Shown one piece after another: positions 17,240 to 25,930 of a stretch of 64,000 nucleotides of DNA (positions within the stretch are counted from its first letter, which is position 1; each line of letters starts with the position of its first letter). A model generated the notes under the pieces. It was given only the letters and a program-made list of their open reading frames with translations, had not been told where the DNA came from and did not search any database. Both the position numbers and the translations under genes were made by a program. The stretch is from Stanieria cyanosphaera PCC 7437 (GTDB taxonomy: Bacteria; Cyanobacteriota; Cyanobacteriia; Cyanobacteriales; Xenococcaceae). The DNA lies in assembly GCF_000317575.1 (NCBI RefSeq), contig NC_019748.1:1566001-1630000 (forward strand), given 5' to 3'.

Positions 17240-18234
17240 CTATCAAGATTTTCTAAAATTGTTCCTGTCTGAAATAAACGACCAATTACTTCTTCAATCG
17301 GTGGATCGTTAACATTTAAATCAATAACTTCAAATTGAGCAAGAAGCTTTGCAATAGTAGTAGTTAAATTTTCTCTTTGCACAATAAATCGAACTTCTTG
17401 TCCTTCAATTGCTTCTATTTCTCCAAATTGCTTTAATTTCTCTGGTGATACAGCTTGAGCGAGTTCAACTTTTACTTCTCGATAAGGAGCAAAACGTTGT
17501 AATAACCCATCTAGACTACCATCATAAATCAATTGTCCCTGATGAATTAATAAAACGCGATCGCATAAAGCAGTAATATCTGCCATGTAGTGACTAGTTA
17601 AAAGAATGGTAGCCTGATAACGTTGATTATATTCTCGCAAAAATTCTCTTACTGCTACTTGAGCATTGACATCTAAACCTAGAGTTGGTTCATCGAGAAA
17701 TAAAACTTTAGGATGATGCAATAACGCTGCGAGTAACTCTGCTTTCATCCTTTCCCCTAGGGATAATTTGCGTACTGGTTGAGTTAACTTATTTTCTAAA
17801 GCAAGCATTGAAGCTAACTCACTCAATCTTTCCGTAAAAATGCGATCGCTAATATTATAAACAGCAGCGTTAATTCTTAATGAATCTAAAGCAGGTAAAT
17901 CCCACAGGAGTTGTTGTTTTTGTCCCATTACTAGGCTAGTTTGCCGTAAAAACTCTGGTTGACGACGAAAAGGAATATAACCTGCAACTCTGACATTACC
18001 ACTAGAAGGATGAATTAACCCTGTTAACATTTTGAGAGTAGTAGTTTTTCCTGCGCCATTTGCACCTAGAAAACCTACGATTTCGCCTGGTTCAAGATAA
18101 AAACTGACATCTTGTACTGCTTTAATTTCTCGATAGGTACGGTGAAAAAAATGATTAAAAGTACCTTTAATTCCAGGTTGTTTAATTGCGACTGGATAAA
18201 TTTTACTAAGACGTTCGACCGTAATAATTGGCAT
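17236..18234 (-). CDS. ABC transporter ATP-binding protein (ABC-2 exporter type)
   Basis: A 332-residue ATPase. Walker A is GANGAGKTT (residues 57-65), Q-loop GQKQQLLW, signature LSLGERMKAEL (a variant of LSGGQ), Walker B VLFLDEPTLGLD and switch His in LLTSHYMAD. The insertion before the Walker A, GTFNHFFHRTYREIKAVQDV, and the C-terminal extension are typical of the ABC-2 exporter group whose permeases come as separate genes. Here no permease gene is adjacent, so its partners must be elsewhere. Substrate unknown. The gene lies alone on the minus strand between a GT4 and an SH3 protein. Confidence 0.87.
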   Translation of the reverse strand: MPIITVERLSKIYPVAIKQPGIKGTFNHFFHRTYREIKAVQDVSFYLEPGEIVGFLGANGAGKTTTLKMLTGLIHPSSGNVRVAGYIPFRRQPEFLRQTSLVMGQKQQLLWDLPALDSLRINAAVYNISDRIFTERLSELASMLALENKLTQPVRKLSLGERMKAELLAALLHHPKVLFLDEPTLGLDVNAQVAVREFLREYNQRYQATILLTSHYMADITALCDRVLLIHQGQLIYDGSLDGLLQRFAPYREVKVELAQAVSPEKLKQFGEIEAIEGQEVRFIVQRENLTTTIAKLLAQFEVIDLNVNDPPIEEVIGRLFQTGTILENLDS

Positions 18235-18310
18235 AAATCATAAAATGCTGGAATTAGTTAACAATCTCTCAAATTATTAATCTAAACTAAATTCCAGCAA
18301 GTTTTTCAGA

Positions 18311-18997
18311 TCACTGACAAGTATCTAAACTAGATTTTTCTTCATTACCATAAAGAATAAATCCTTGGTAAGGATTAGAAATTTCTACCCACAAACTACC
18401 ATTTAAACCTTGTTTAATTTGGGGATTACCTTGGGGATCAAGATTAGCTAAAGTAACTTGAGAGCGTGCTGGAATAGTTCCAATCTGACTAGCTTGTTCG
18501 TTAGGTTTATTCCTGACATTTAAACTAGCAGGTGATTCTACAAAAAGACAATGTTGAGTAACAGAATTTTCAGTTAAAACTTGATTTCCATTTCGTTCTA
18601 TGGTTAAAGTTCCTTTGTTTTCTGGCGTTGCTTCTGGCTCAGTTTCATTAATTGCGACATAATAAGAAACGTTACCATTATCGGCTCGATACATTTTTCC
18701 TTCTTTCAGTAATTGTGCAGGAATAAAAATTGAACCGACATTTGTACTTTTAGCTTCTCCTAAATAAAAATAACTTTTTCCTTTTCGACAAATATTGACA
18801 TAAAAACTCGGTGTTTCAAAAGCATAAACTTCTTGATATTTTTTACCAATATGGTCGCAGCTACGCCAATCTTGTGTCACTAGAAAAGTATACTCAGAGT
18901 CAGAGGTGTCTGCAATCACTGGATAAGCAATCAAAGTAGAAATGCTGAGGAGTGTGATAACAGCAGCGTTTAGTTGAGGGAATAATTGATTGGTCAT
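18311..18997 (-). CDS. Exported SH3-domain protein
   Basis: A 228-residue protein with an N-terminal signal sequence (hydrophobic AAVITLLSISTLIAYPVIA, cut after IAD or nearby). The middle part has an unassigned beta-rich region with Cys in WRSCDHIG and FYVNICRKG. Residues about 150-225 are a bacterial SH3 (SH3b) domain: LNVRNKPNEQASQIGTIPAR, then SLWVEISNPYQGFILYG. SH3b domains bind peptidoglycan or peptides in the periplasm. Function otherwise unknown. Confidence 0.8.
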   Translation of the reverse strand: MTNQLFPQLNAAVITLLSISTLIAYPVIADTSDSEYTFLVTQDWRSCDHIGKKYQEVYAFETPSFYVNICRKGKSYFYLGEAKSTNVGSIFIPAQLLKEGKMYRADNGNVSYYVAINETEPEATPENKGTLTIERNGNQVLTENSVTQHCLFVESPASLNVRNKPNEQASQIGTIPARSQVTLANLDPQGNPQIKQGLNGSLWVEISNPYQGFILYGNEEKSSLDTCQ

Positions 18998-19369
18998 CTC
19001 GCTGACTTACAATTTTTTAGTCAAAGTTTCACCTACTTTAAATCAAGGTGTTGCAAGATTCTTTGGTCGAAAGTACTTCGCTTATGATAGGCGGAGTCTG
19101 CTTCGACTTCATCAATCATGTGACTTAAAAACCAGAAAATAGTTCCTTTATTGTCAAATAGATTAGATAATTAAAACATCCAACCTATGGTAGAAACTAC
19201 TCTTCTTTTTTGATACTACCTAGATTTAAACAATTGACTTCAAGGAAGGTAAAATCAATAGGGTGATTTACCTATTTTTCTGGTAGTTAAAACCGTATCT
19301 CCAACTTCATAATTTTGATTATGATCGTAAGTAGAGGGAAATAACAAAGTTAACTAAAAGTTAAGCAAG
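18998..19369. other. Intergenic region upstream of hsp20
   Basis: The region between the divergent SH3 and hsp20 genes is about 390 bp. It contains the repeat-like text GCTTCGCTTATGATAGGCGG near 19077 and AT-rich DNA. I find no CIRCE element (TTAGCACTC-N9-GAGTGCTAA). The last 30 bp before hsp20 are described separately. Confidence 0.45.
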
Positions 19370-19390
19370 AAAATTCCTAAAGGAGGTTTT
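19370..19390 (+). promoter_or_regulatory. Candidate RNA thermometer covering the hsp20 ribosome binding site
   Basis: The 5'-leader just before the hsp20 start can fold into a short hairpin: AAAA (19370-19373) pairs with UUUU (19387-19390), then UUCC (19374-19377) with GGAG (19382-19385), leaving a UAAA loop and one bulged G. The 3' arm is the Shine-Dalgarno AAGGAGG. A weak hairpin that hides the ribosome binding site is how the hsp17 leader of Synechocystis senses heat. Here this is a prediction by eye. Confidence 0.5.
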
Positions 19391-19393
19391 AGT

Positions 19394-19834
19394 ATGTCGA
19401 TTATTCGTTGGCAACCTTTTCGAGAAATTGATTCTATCCAAAAAGAAATGAATCGTTTATTCGATCAACTGACACCTCATTTTGATGGAGAAAAAATTGG
19501 TTTAGGATTTGTACCTCCAGTTGAACTAACCGAAAAAGAGGATACTATTCATCTTAAATTAGAAGTTCCAGGCATGGAAGCAAAAGATCTAGATGTTGAA
19601 GTAACTGCTGATTCGGTTACTATTACTGGCGAACGCAAATCTGAAACAAAAATTGAAGGAAAAGGAATGACTCGTTCTGAGTTTTATTATGGACAATTTC
19701 GTCGAGTAGTTCCTTTACCAGTTCGCATCGATAATCAAAATGTCAAAGCAGAGTACAAAGATGGCATTTTGAATCTTAATTTACCAAAATTGGAAGAAGA
19801 AAAACACAAAGTTGTTAAAGTTAATCTTGGTTAA
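19394..19834 (+). CDS. hspA: Small heat shock protein, Hsp20/alpha-crystallin family
   Basis: A 146-residue ATP-independent chaperone, the size of cyanobacterial HspA/Hsp17. The N-terminal arm is MSIIRWQPFREIDSIQKEMN. The alpha-crystallin domain spans about residues 40-140, with VELTEKEDTIHLKLEVPGME and YKDGILNLNLPK (the GxLxxxLPK-like motif). The Shine-Dalgarno AAGGAGG is 7 bp from the ATG. Hsp20 oligomers hold unfolded proteins and stabilise thylakoid membranes. It is a single-gene unit, with a terminator at 19864. Regulation is probably by heat, perhaps through the leader hairpin. Confidence 0.93.
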   Translation: MSIIRWQPFREIDSIQKEMNRLFDQLTPHFDGEKIGLGFVPPVELTEKEDTIHLKLEVPGMEAKDLDVEVTADSVTITGERKSETKIEGKGMTRSEFYYGQFRRVVPLPVRIDNQNVKAEYKDGILNLNLPKLEEEKHKVVKVNLG

Positions 19835-19863
19835 TTAAGAAAAAGAATATATTCGTTTAATTG

Positions 19864-19896
19864 GTGCGTTATCGTTTTGGTAGCGCACTTTATTTG
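19864..19896 (+). terminator. Terminator after hsp20
   Basis: GTGCGTTA (19864-19871) pairs with TAGCGCAC (19881-19888) with one G-T pair, followed by TTTATTTG. It lies 30 bp after the hsp20 stop codon. Confidence 0.7.
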
Positions 19897-19990
19897 TATC
19901 GAAGTGAACCTTTAGTAACTTAAAATTGAAAATGCCAATAAACGCTAAGATTTTCAATATGATTTCTTTGTAAGTTTAAATTCAACTCAG

Positions 19991-21289
19991 ATGACTAATG
20001 CGATCGCACAATTGCCATCTCTACTCAATTCTCCAGTTGAATTAGTAGCTTTAAGCAAGGCTAATTCTGATTGGCAAGCTAAATTTCAACAAGCAGGTAT
20101 TGCGATAACAGATTCAACCTATCTTGCTTTTCCTTCAACAGTAGAAACTTTATCTGAAATAGTTAAACAAGCACAACGGCAACAATGGCGCATTCTCATC
20201 TGTGGTAACGGCAGTAAATTAGATTGGGGTGGGTTAGTTACAGAGATTGATTTGGTAATTAGTACGCAAAAATGTAACCCCGTTATCGATCATGCGGTTG
20301 GTGATTTGACTGTTACTGTAGCAGCAGGAGTTAAATTAACAGAGTTACAAGATAAATTAGCTTTAACTGGGCAATTTTTACCAATCGATCCAGCTTTTCC
20401 TCAACAAGCTACGATTGGCGGTATTGTTGCTACCGCAGATACAGGTAGTTGGCGACAACGTTACGGTGGTGTTAGGGATTTGGTTTTGGGATTATCTATT
20501 ATTCGTGCTGATGGTAAGATTGCTAAAGCAGGAGGAAGAGTAGTTAAGAATGTAGCTGGTTACGACTTAATGAAGCTATTTACTGGTTCTTATGGAACTT
20601 TAGGAATTATTTCTCAAGTAACTTTGCGGACTTTTCCTTTACCTGAAGCATCCCAAACGATGGTGTTGAGAGGAGAAGTGGATCGTCTTACTCAAGCTGC
20701 ACAAACTTTACGTAGTTCTAGTCTAACTCCTACTAAAGCGGATTTAATTTCTAGTTCTGCGATGAATCGCTTAGGAATTGCCAAGGAAATGGGATTAATT
20801 GTTAGATTTCAAACGATTAATGCTAGTATTGCTCAACAATCAAGTCAATTAGCAGAAATAGCACAACAATTACATTTACAAGTTAGCTACTATCAAGATC
20901 GAGATGAGTCTGACTTATGGCAAAGATTATTAGAAATCATCCGAATTCCTTCCTCTCAGGAGGCAATTATTTGCAAAATAGGAATAGTACCCAATCAAGC
21001 AGTGAAGTTATTAAACAATTTAAATGATGGGTTGGCAATGATTCACCTTGGTAGTGGTTTAGGACATTGGCAGTTAGAAGAGGAAGATCTGGTTATATTA
21101 GCAAAAATGCGACCGCTATGTGAACAAAATCGAGGTTTTCTAACTATTTTGACTGCACCACAATCAACCAAACAACAATTAGAGGTTTGGGGATATACAG
21201 GTAATTCAATCAAGATGATGCAAACAATTAAACATAAATTCGATCCCAATCAAATTTTAAATCCTGGTCGATTTGTCGGCGGAATTTAA
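19991..21289 (+). CDS. glcE: Glycolate dehydrogenase FAD-binding subunit GlcE-like
   Basis: A 432-residue FAD-linked oxidase of the VAO/PCMH fold. The FAD-binding part includes LICGNGSKLDWGG, ATIGGIVATADTGSWRQRYG, and GRVVKNVAGYDLMKLFTGSY, then GTLGIISQVTLRTFPLPE. The C-terminus ends with the family motif PNQILNPGRFVGG. It is followed after 26 bp by the Fe-S subunit gene glcF. Together with a GlcD subunit encoded elsewhere, GlcEF oxidises photorespiratory glycolate to glyoxylate and passes electrons to the membrane quinone pool. Length is longer than E. coli GlcE (350) and typical for cyanobacteria. Confidence 0.87.
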   Translation: MTNAIAQLPSLLNSPVELVALSKANSDWQAKFQQAGIAITDSTYLAFPSTVETLSEIVKQAQRQQWRILICGNGSKLDWGGLVTEIDLVISTQKCNPVIDHAVGDLTVTVAAGVKLTELQDKLALTGQFLPIDPAFPQQATIGGIVATADTGSWRQRYGGVRDLVLGLSIIRADGKIAKAGGRVVKNVAGYDLMKLFTGSYGTLGIISQVTLRTFPLPEASQTMVLRGEVDRLTQAAQTLRSSSLTPTKADLISSSAMNRLGIAKEMGLIVRFQTINASIAQQSSQLAEIAQQLHLQVSYYQDRDESDLWQRLLEIIRIPSSQEAIICKIGIVPNQAVKLLNNLNDGLAMIHLGSGLGHWQLEEEDLVILAKMRPLCEQNRGFLTILTAPQSTKQQLEVWGYTGNSIKMMQTIKHKFDPNQILNPGRFVGGI

Positions 21290-21315
21290 CAACTAAATTA
21301 ATTAATAATTACCTA

Positions 21316-22626
21316 ATGACTAATAATTTCGATCAAAAAAATCCCCCCAAACAAGAATTAATTGATACCTGTGTTCATTGTGGTTTTTGTCTTTCTACTT
21401 GTCCTAGTTATCGCGTTATTGGCAAAGAAATGGATTCTCCCAGAGGTAGAATTTATTTAATGAATGCGATCGCTCAAGGAGAAGCTGCGATCGATGATGC
21501 TACTTCTGAACATTTTGATTCGTGTTTAGGTTGTTTAGCTTGTGTAACTACTTGCCCTTCAGGAGTACAATACGATCAATTAATTGCTGCTACTCGTCCT
21601 CAAGTAGAAAGAAATCAACCTCGTAAATTATCAGATAGATTAATTAGAACTTTAATTTTTAATCTTTTTCCCTATCCTAATCGTTTAAGACCTTTTCTAC
21701 CTTCTTTATGGTTTTATCAAAAATTAGGCTTACAAAAATTTGTTCGTCAAACCAAAATCCTTAATAAAATATCACCAAGATTAGCTGCGATGGAAGCAAT
21801 TTTACCCACAATTACTGTTGATTCATTGCAAGATAATGTCCCAGAAATTATTCCCTCTCAAGGTAAACAACGCTATCGAGTTGGAATGATTTTAGGCTGT
21901 GTCCAAAGATTATTTTTTAATTCAGTCAATCAGGCTACTATTAGAGTTTTATCAGCCAATAGTTGCGAAATAATTATTCCTAAAACTCAAGGTTGTTGTG
22001 CTGCTTTACCTGCTCACCAAGGACAAGAAAATCAAGCCAAACAATTAGCTAGACAAATGATTGATAGTTTTGCTGATACTAAAGTAGATGCAATTATTAT
22101 CAATGCTGCTGGTTGTGGACATACTTTAAAAGAATACGGTCATATTTTAGCAGACGACCCAGAATACAAAGATAAAGCTCAAGAATTTGCTAGCAAAGTA
22201 AAAGACGTACAAGAATTTTTAGCAACCGTTGGATTGACTGCCAAATTATCACCTTTAACTCAAGAAAAATTAAACATAGTTTATCAAGATGCTTGTCATT
22301 TATTACACGGACAAAAAATTAGTTTACAACCCCGTCAATTATTAAAACAAATTCCAGGAGTTGCTTTAAAAGAACCAATTGATGCTGCTTTATGTTGCGG
22401 AAGTGCAGGTGTTTATAATATGTTGCAGCCAGAAGTAGCTGATGAATTAGGACAACAAAAAGTTACCAATTTAGTTAATACTGGTGCAAATTTAATTGCT
22501 TCTGCTAACCCTGGATGTTCACTACAAATTATCAAGCATTTAAAAGTTCAAGGAAAAGAAATTAAATTAATGCATCCCATAGAATTATTAGATTACTCAA
22601 TTCAAGGAATTGAATTAACAATCTAG
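21316..22626 (+). CDS. glcF: Glycolate dehydrogenase iron-sulfur subunit GlcF
   Basis: A 436-residue iron-sulfur protein. Two ferredoxin-type [4Fe-4S] motifs occur at the N-terminus, CVHCGFCLSTCPSY and CLGCLACVTTCPSG. Two CCG domains follow, with GCCAALPAHQG and ALCCGSAGVYN, which in this family (GlcF, GlpC, HdrB, LutA) bind further clusters or the quinone site. Preceded directly by glcE. The pair is one operon in the photorespiratory glycolate pathway. A GC-rich palindrome follows the stop. Confidence 0.9.
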   Translation: MTNNFDQKNPPKQELIDTCVHCGFCLSTCPSYRVIGKEMDSPRGRIYLMNAIAQGEAAIDDATSEHFDSCLGCLACVTTCPSGVQYDQLIAATRPQVERNQPRKLSDRLIRTLIFNLFPYPNRLRPFLPSLWFYQKLGLQKFVRQTKILNKISPRLAAMEAILPTITVDSLQDNVPEIIPSQGKQRYRVGMILGCVQRLFFNSVNQATIRVLSANSCEIIIPKTQGCCAALPAHQGQENQAKQLARQMIDSFADTKVDAIIINAAGCGHTLKEYGHILADDPEYKDKAQEFASKVKDVQEFLATVGLTAKLSPLTQEKLNIVYQDACHLLHGQKISLQPRQLLKQIPGVALKEPIDAALCCGSAGVYNMLQPEVADELGQQKVTNLVNTGANLIASANPGCSLQIIKHLKVQGKEIKLMHPIELLDYSIQGIELTI

Positions 22627-22647
22627 TAGGAATAATTCATGAATTGG

Positions 22648-22692
22648 AGGGGTGCCTCAAATTCACTTCGAGGCTTTATACGCCCCGTTCCC
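22648..22692. repeat. GC-rich palindrome between convergent glcF and RTX gene
   Basis: GGGGTGCCTC and GAGGC with GCCCC form nested stems in this short gap. The text CGGGGCGTATAAA on the other strand resembles the core of the structured repeats at 33188 and 38492. It could serve as a bidirectional terminator for the convergent genes. Confidence 0.5.
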
Positions 22693-22716
22693 TACTTATA
22701 ATATTGATGATACGCT

Positions 22717-23862
22717 TTAGATATAAACAAAATAATCTGCTGTCAAATTTAATCCTGTCTTACCTTGTACGATAGTGATCAACTCATCAGTAGAATTTAA
22801 AATGTTATTGCCATTTGTATCTAAATAAATAGCAGTACCAGCTTTTCCTGAAACAGGCGATGCACCTAATATATAAAGATCAGCAGAACCGTTCAATTGA
22901 ATTTGATCTTGACTAGAATTAAAATCGGTAATTAAAGCGTAGTTAGTTAGTCCCGCTTTTGAACTACTTTGATCGTTATAAAAAACTTCATCCTCGTTAC
23001 TAAGAACAAAAGTATCAGCCCCGATTCCTCCCGTGAGAGTGTCAATCGAAGTTATTTGATTGGTTTGATCTACACCAGTTAAAGTATCATTACCATTGCC
23101 ACCAATCAAGGTATCGCTATAAATACCACCTAATAAAACATCATCATACTTAGAACCAGTAAGGTTGAAAACTTCAATATTAGTAAAAGTAACACCGTTA
23201 GAACCACTGTAAATTACTCCCGAACCTTCAGAAGGAACTGAATTTGAAGAGTAATATATGCGTCCTCCAGAAGTAGCATAATTAAATACTAATTGATCCG
23301 TACCGCCACCACCATCGACTGTATCTTCTCCCAGTCCTGTTTTAATAATGTCATTGCCTGAACCAAGAATCAAATCGAGATTTTCAAAATTACTGGCAAC
23401 GGTTTGATCGATTAAGTTAATTTTAGTTCCTGTATTATCAACAGTTGATCCTTTGGTAAATTGAGACAAATCGCGACGCAGAGTATCAACACCTGTCCCA
23501 CCATCAAGAACATCAGCACCACTACCCCCGTCAATTAAATCATTGCCACTATTGCCACTAAGGGTGTCGTTATAATTACCACCTAATAAAACATCATCAT
23601 ACTTAGAACCAGTAAGGTTGAAAACTTCAATATTAGTAAAAGTAACACCGTTAGAACCACTGTAAATTACTCCCGAACCTTCAGAAGGAACTGAATTTGA
23701 AGAGTAATATATGCGTCCTCCAGAAGTAGCATAATTAAATACTAATTGATCCGTACCGCCACCACCATCAACTGTATCTTCTCCCAGTCCTGGATTAATA
23801 ATATCGTTACCACTTGTACCATTTAAGGCATTATCTCCAGAAGTTCCATTAATAGTTGCCAT
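22717..23862 (-). CDS. RTX-type calcium-binding protein with internal duplication
   Basis: A 381-residue acidic secreted-type protein. Hemolysin-type nonapeptides appear as GNDTLSGNSGNDLIDGGSG, GGTGVDTL and GGNGNDTLTG. A 72-residue block, from GLGEDTVDGGGGTDQLVFNY to GSKYDDVLLGG, occurs twice (residues about 24-95 and 175-246) and is almost identical at DNA level. The C-terminal 120 residues, with YALITDFNSSQDQIQLNGSA and an acidic end, match the end of the RTX protein at 1487-3334, probably including the type I secretion signal. No signal peptide and no catalytic domain. A surface or matrix role is likely. It converges on glcF. Confidence 0.83.
   Translation of the reverse strand: MATINGTSGDNALNGTSGNDIINPGLGEDTVDGGGGTDQLVFNYATSGGRIYYSSNSVPSEGSGVIYSGSNGVTFTNIEVFNLTGSKYDDVLLGGNYNDTLSGNSGNDLIDGGSGADVLDGGTGVDTLRRDLSQFTKGSTVDNTGTKINLIDQTVASNFENLDLILGSGNDIIKTGLGEDTVDGGGGTDQLVFNYATSGGRIYYSSNSVPSEGSGVIYSGSNGVTFTNIEVFNLTGSKYDDVLLGGIYSDTLIGGNGNDTLTGVDQTNQITSIDTLTGGIGADTFVLSNEDEVFYNDQSSSKAGLTNYALITDFNSSQDQIQLNGSADLYILGASPVSGKAGTAIYLDTNGNNILNSTDELITIVQGKTGLNLTADYFVYI
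23124..23339. repeat. Direct repeat, copy A, within RTX gene
   Basis: This 216-bp block is repeated at 23577-23792 with a single visible difference (CATCGAC against CATCAAC). The offset is 453 bp, a whole number of codons, so the frame is kept. Confidence 0.9.
23577..23792. repeat. Direct repeat, copy B, within RTX gene
   Basis: Second copy of the 216-bp block described at 23124. The near-perfect identity in a fast-evolving repeat protein implies a very recent duplication or ongoing gene conversion. Confidence 0.9.
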
Positions 23863-24047
23863 GTTCTTTTCGTAAGATTCAAAGGTACAAAATTAATTCT
23901 ATGACGGTTCAAAAGTTTATCTACCTTGAAACTAATATTTTTTAAAATTAGTAATAATTATTTGATTAGGATTGTTTTTGATCAAAATTGGATTTGTATC
24001 TGCTTTAAATTAATGTAAATATTACAATAAAATATTTTTTCTGATCA

Positions 24048-24074
24048 CAAAAAAGGCACGTTATTTACGCACCT
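24048..24074 (-). terminator. Terminator after pheS
   Basis: On the minus strand AGGTGCGT pairs with ACGTGCCT (two wobble pairs) around AAATA, followed by six T. It lies about 30 bp after the pheS stop. Confidence 0.75.
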
Positions 24075-24103
24075 AAAATCAACATTTATTAGATTATTTA
24101 TCT

Positions 24104-25108
24104 TTAAAACTGCTGTAAAAATCTTAAATCGCTGGCATAAAGACGGCGAATGTCATCAATTTGGTGTAGTACCATCGCAAATCTTTCTACACCTAAACCA
24201 GCAGCAAAACCCGTATAAATTTCTGGGTCATAACCTACCGCTTTCAAGACATTAGGATCGACCATGCCACAACCCATTACTTCCAACCACTTACCTTTCC
24301 ACTGCACATCTACTTCAGCAGAAGGTTCGGTAAAAGGGAAGTAACTAGCACGAAATTGTACAGTAATATCATCACCAAAAATACGTCTTAAAAATTCTTT
24401 GATCGTACCTTTCAAATCAGTAAACTGTAATCCTTTGTCTACTGCTAAAATTTCAATTTGATGGAAAGTTGCCGAGTGAGTTGCATCTACTGTATCACGA
24501 CGGTAACAGCGACCAGGGGCGACGATCCGAATAGGAGGTTCGCGGTTTTCCATATGGCGAATTTGGACGGAAGAAGTATGAGTACGTAACAGATGACCAC
24601 CTGGAAGATAAAAAGTATCTTGCATATCTCTAGCTGGATGATCTGCTGGCGTATTAAGGGCTTCAAAATTATAATAATCGGTTTCGATGTGAGGACCGCT
24701 CGCTACTGTGTATCCCAAACCAACAAAAACATCGAGAATGCGATCAACCATACCATTAAGAGGATGAATATGACCAAGAGGACGACTAACTCCCGGCATA
24801 GTGACATCAAGAGTTTCTGCTTGTAATTGGGCTTCGATTTCAGCTTGTTGTAAAGTTTGTCTGCGACTGTCTAGCTGATTTTGAATTTTTTCTTTAACTT
24901 CGTTGGCTAATGTCCCAACAATAGGTCGTTCTTCAGGACTTAATTTGCCCATTCCTCTCAAAATTTGGGATAAGTCACCTTTCTTCCCCAAATATTTGAC
25001 TCGGAGTTGTTCTAATTCTTCTAGATTAGTTAAAGCACCTATTAAATCTAATGCTTGTTGTTGTAATTCTTTTAATTGAGTCTCTAACTGATTGGGGGAT
25101 GTACTCAT
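24104..25108 (-). CDS. pheS: Phenylalanyl-tRNA synthetase alpha subunit
   Basis: A 334-residue class II aminoacyl-tRNA synthetase subunit of the usual bacterial length. An N-terminal coiled-coil arm (residues 1-90) that contacts tRNA is followed by the catalytic domain with motif 1 around [19 protein letters not shown], motif 2 [20 protein letters not shown] and motif 3 [16 protein letters not shown]. It charges tRNA-Phe as an (alpha-beta)2 tetramer with PheT, whose gene is elsewhere, as usual in cyanobacteria. A good terminator follows. Confidence 0.96.
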   Translation of the reverse strand: MSTSPNQLETQLKELQQQALDLIGALTNLEELEQLRVKYLGKKGDLSQILRGMGKLSPEERPIVGTLANEVKEKIQNQLDSRRQTLQQAEIEAQLQAETLDVTMPGVSRPLGHIHPLNGMVDRILDVFVGLGYTVASGPHIETDYYNFEALNTPADHPARDMQDTFYLPGGHLLRTHTSSVQIRHMENREPPIRIVAPGRCYRRDTVDATHSATFHQIEILAVDKGLQFTDLKGTIKEFLRRIFGDDITVQFRASYFPFTEPSAEVDVQWKGKWLEVMGCGMVDPNVLKAVGYDPEIYTGFAAGLGVERFAMVLHQIDDIRRLYASDLRFLQQF

Positions 25109-25250
25109 GCTCGATCGCTTTTCTTTTCAGGATAACCAGCTAATTCATTAAACAATATTCTTAGGGTTTTAATCAAAGTTCTTCTCAGAAATACATTTGA
25201 AGATTAAGGAAAAGATATTTGATCGATAACCATTGATAAAATGATTTACT

Positions 25251-25676
25251 TCAAAATCGCGCTTTAGTAACCATAGAAATTGATTTAGCTTCTTCAATCC
25301 ATTGTTTTACTTGTTCTAAGGAAGGAGATAATTCTTTGGATTGCATCGTAGCTATGTGTAATTTTACAATTTGACGGTGGAGACGAGGAAAAGATGTCTG
25401 ACTTAGTTGTAAGACGGAAGCTATTCCAGAATGTAATAATAATCCACAGTATTGACAACCAACACTAGGAAGACGAGCTAAATCTGCTAAAGCAACCCAT
25501 TTACTAATATATCTATTACTTAGTTTGAGTTGAGTAGCTAAAGTTTGTTGAGTTTGGGGGTTACTTGCGACCGCGAGTAATTGTTTGGTAGTGTTAATAC
25601 CAAAAGCTTTGAGTAAATTTTGTTCTTCTGGTTTGATTCCAGGTAATTTATCGATAGACCAGTAGCAAAGTTGCAT
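25251..25676 (-). CDS. DUF4332 domain protein
   Basis: A 141-residue protein if started at MQLCYWSIDKLPGI (25676), the start that fits family alignments; an ATG 14 codons upstream (25718) is possible. Two helix-hairpin-helix-like repeats are visible: LPGIKPEEQNLLKAFGINTT and ARLPSVGCQYCGLLLHSGIA, the layout of DUF4332. Such HhH modules may bind DNA or nucleic acid, but the family has no known job. No signal peptide. It lies alone between pheS and pepP. Confidence 0.75.
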   Translation of the reverse strand: MQLCYWSIDKLPGIKPEEQNLLKAFGINTTKQLLAVASNPQTQQTLATQLKLSNRYISKWVALADLARLPSVGCQYCGLLLHSGIASVLQLSQTSFPRLHRQIVKLHIATMQSKELSPSLEQVKQWIEEAKSISMVTKARF

Positions 25677-25930
25677 TGAATTAAAAGAAAAGATTTGATT
25701 AGAGCAAAACTGCAACATAAAAAAATCAACAATCTTGCTGATTTAAGTATTAAGTAATAGGTAATTACTAAAGCAAGCCTCAATGAGTTGAGAGAAAAAT
25801 TAAATTTAGAATAATTGTTCCAAGTTTAAATTTTATTGCCATCAACTATTAACAAAAAATATTTACTCTGGATTCTTACAATTTAATTAAATAAAACTAC
25901 TATTTTTTCTTTAGTTAGCGAATTTAGACA

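Noticed and set aside
18998-19393. CIRCE operator upstream of hsp20
   Set aside because: No TTAGCACTC-N9-GAGTGCTAA or close form was found.
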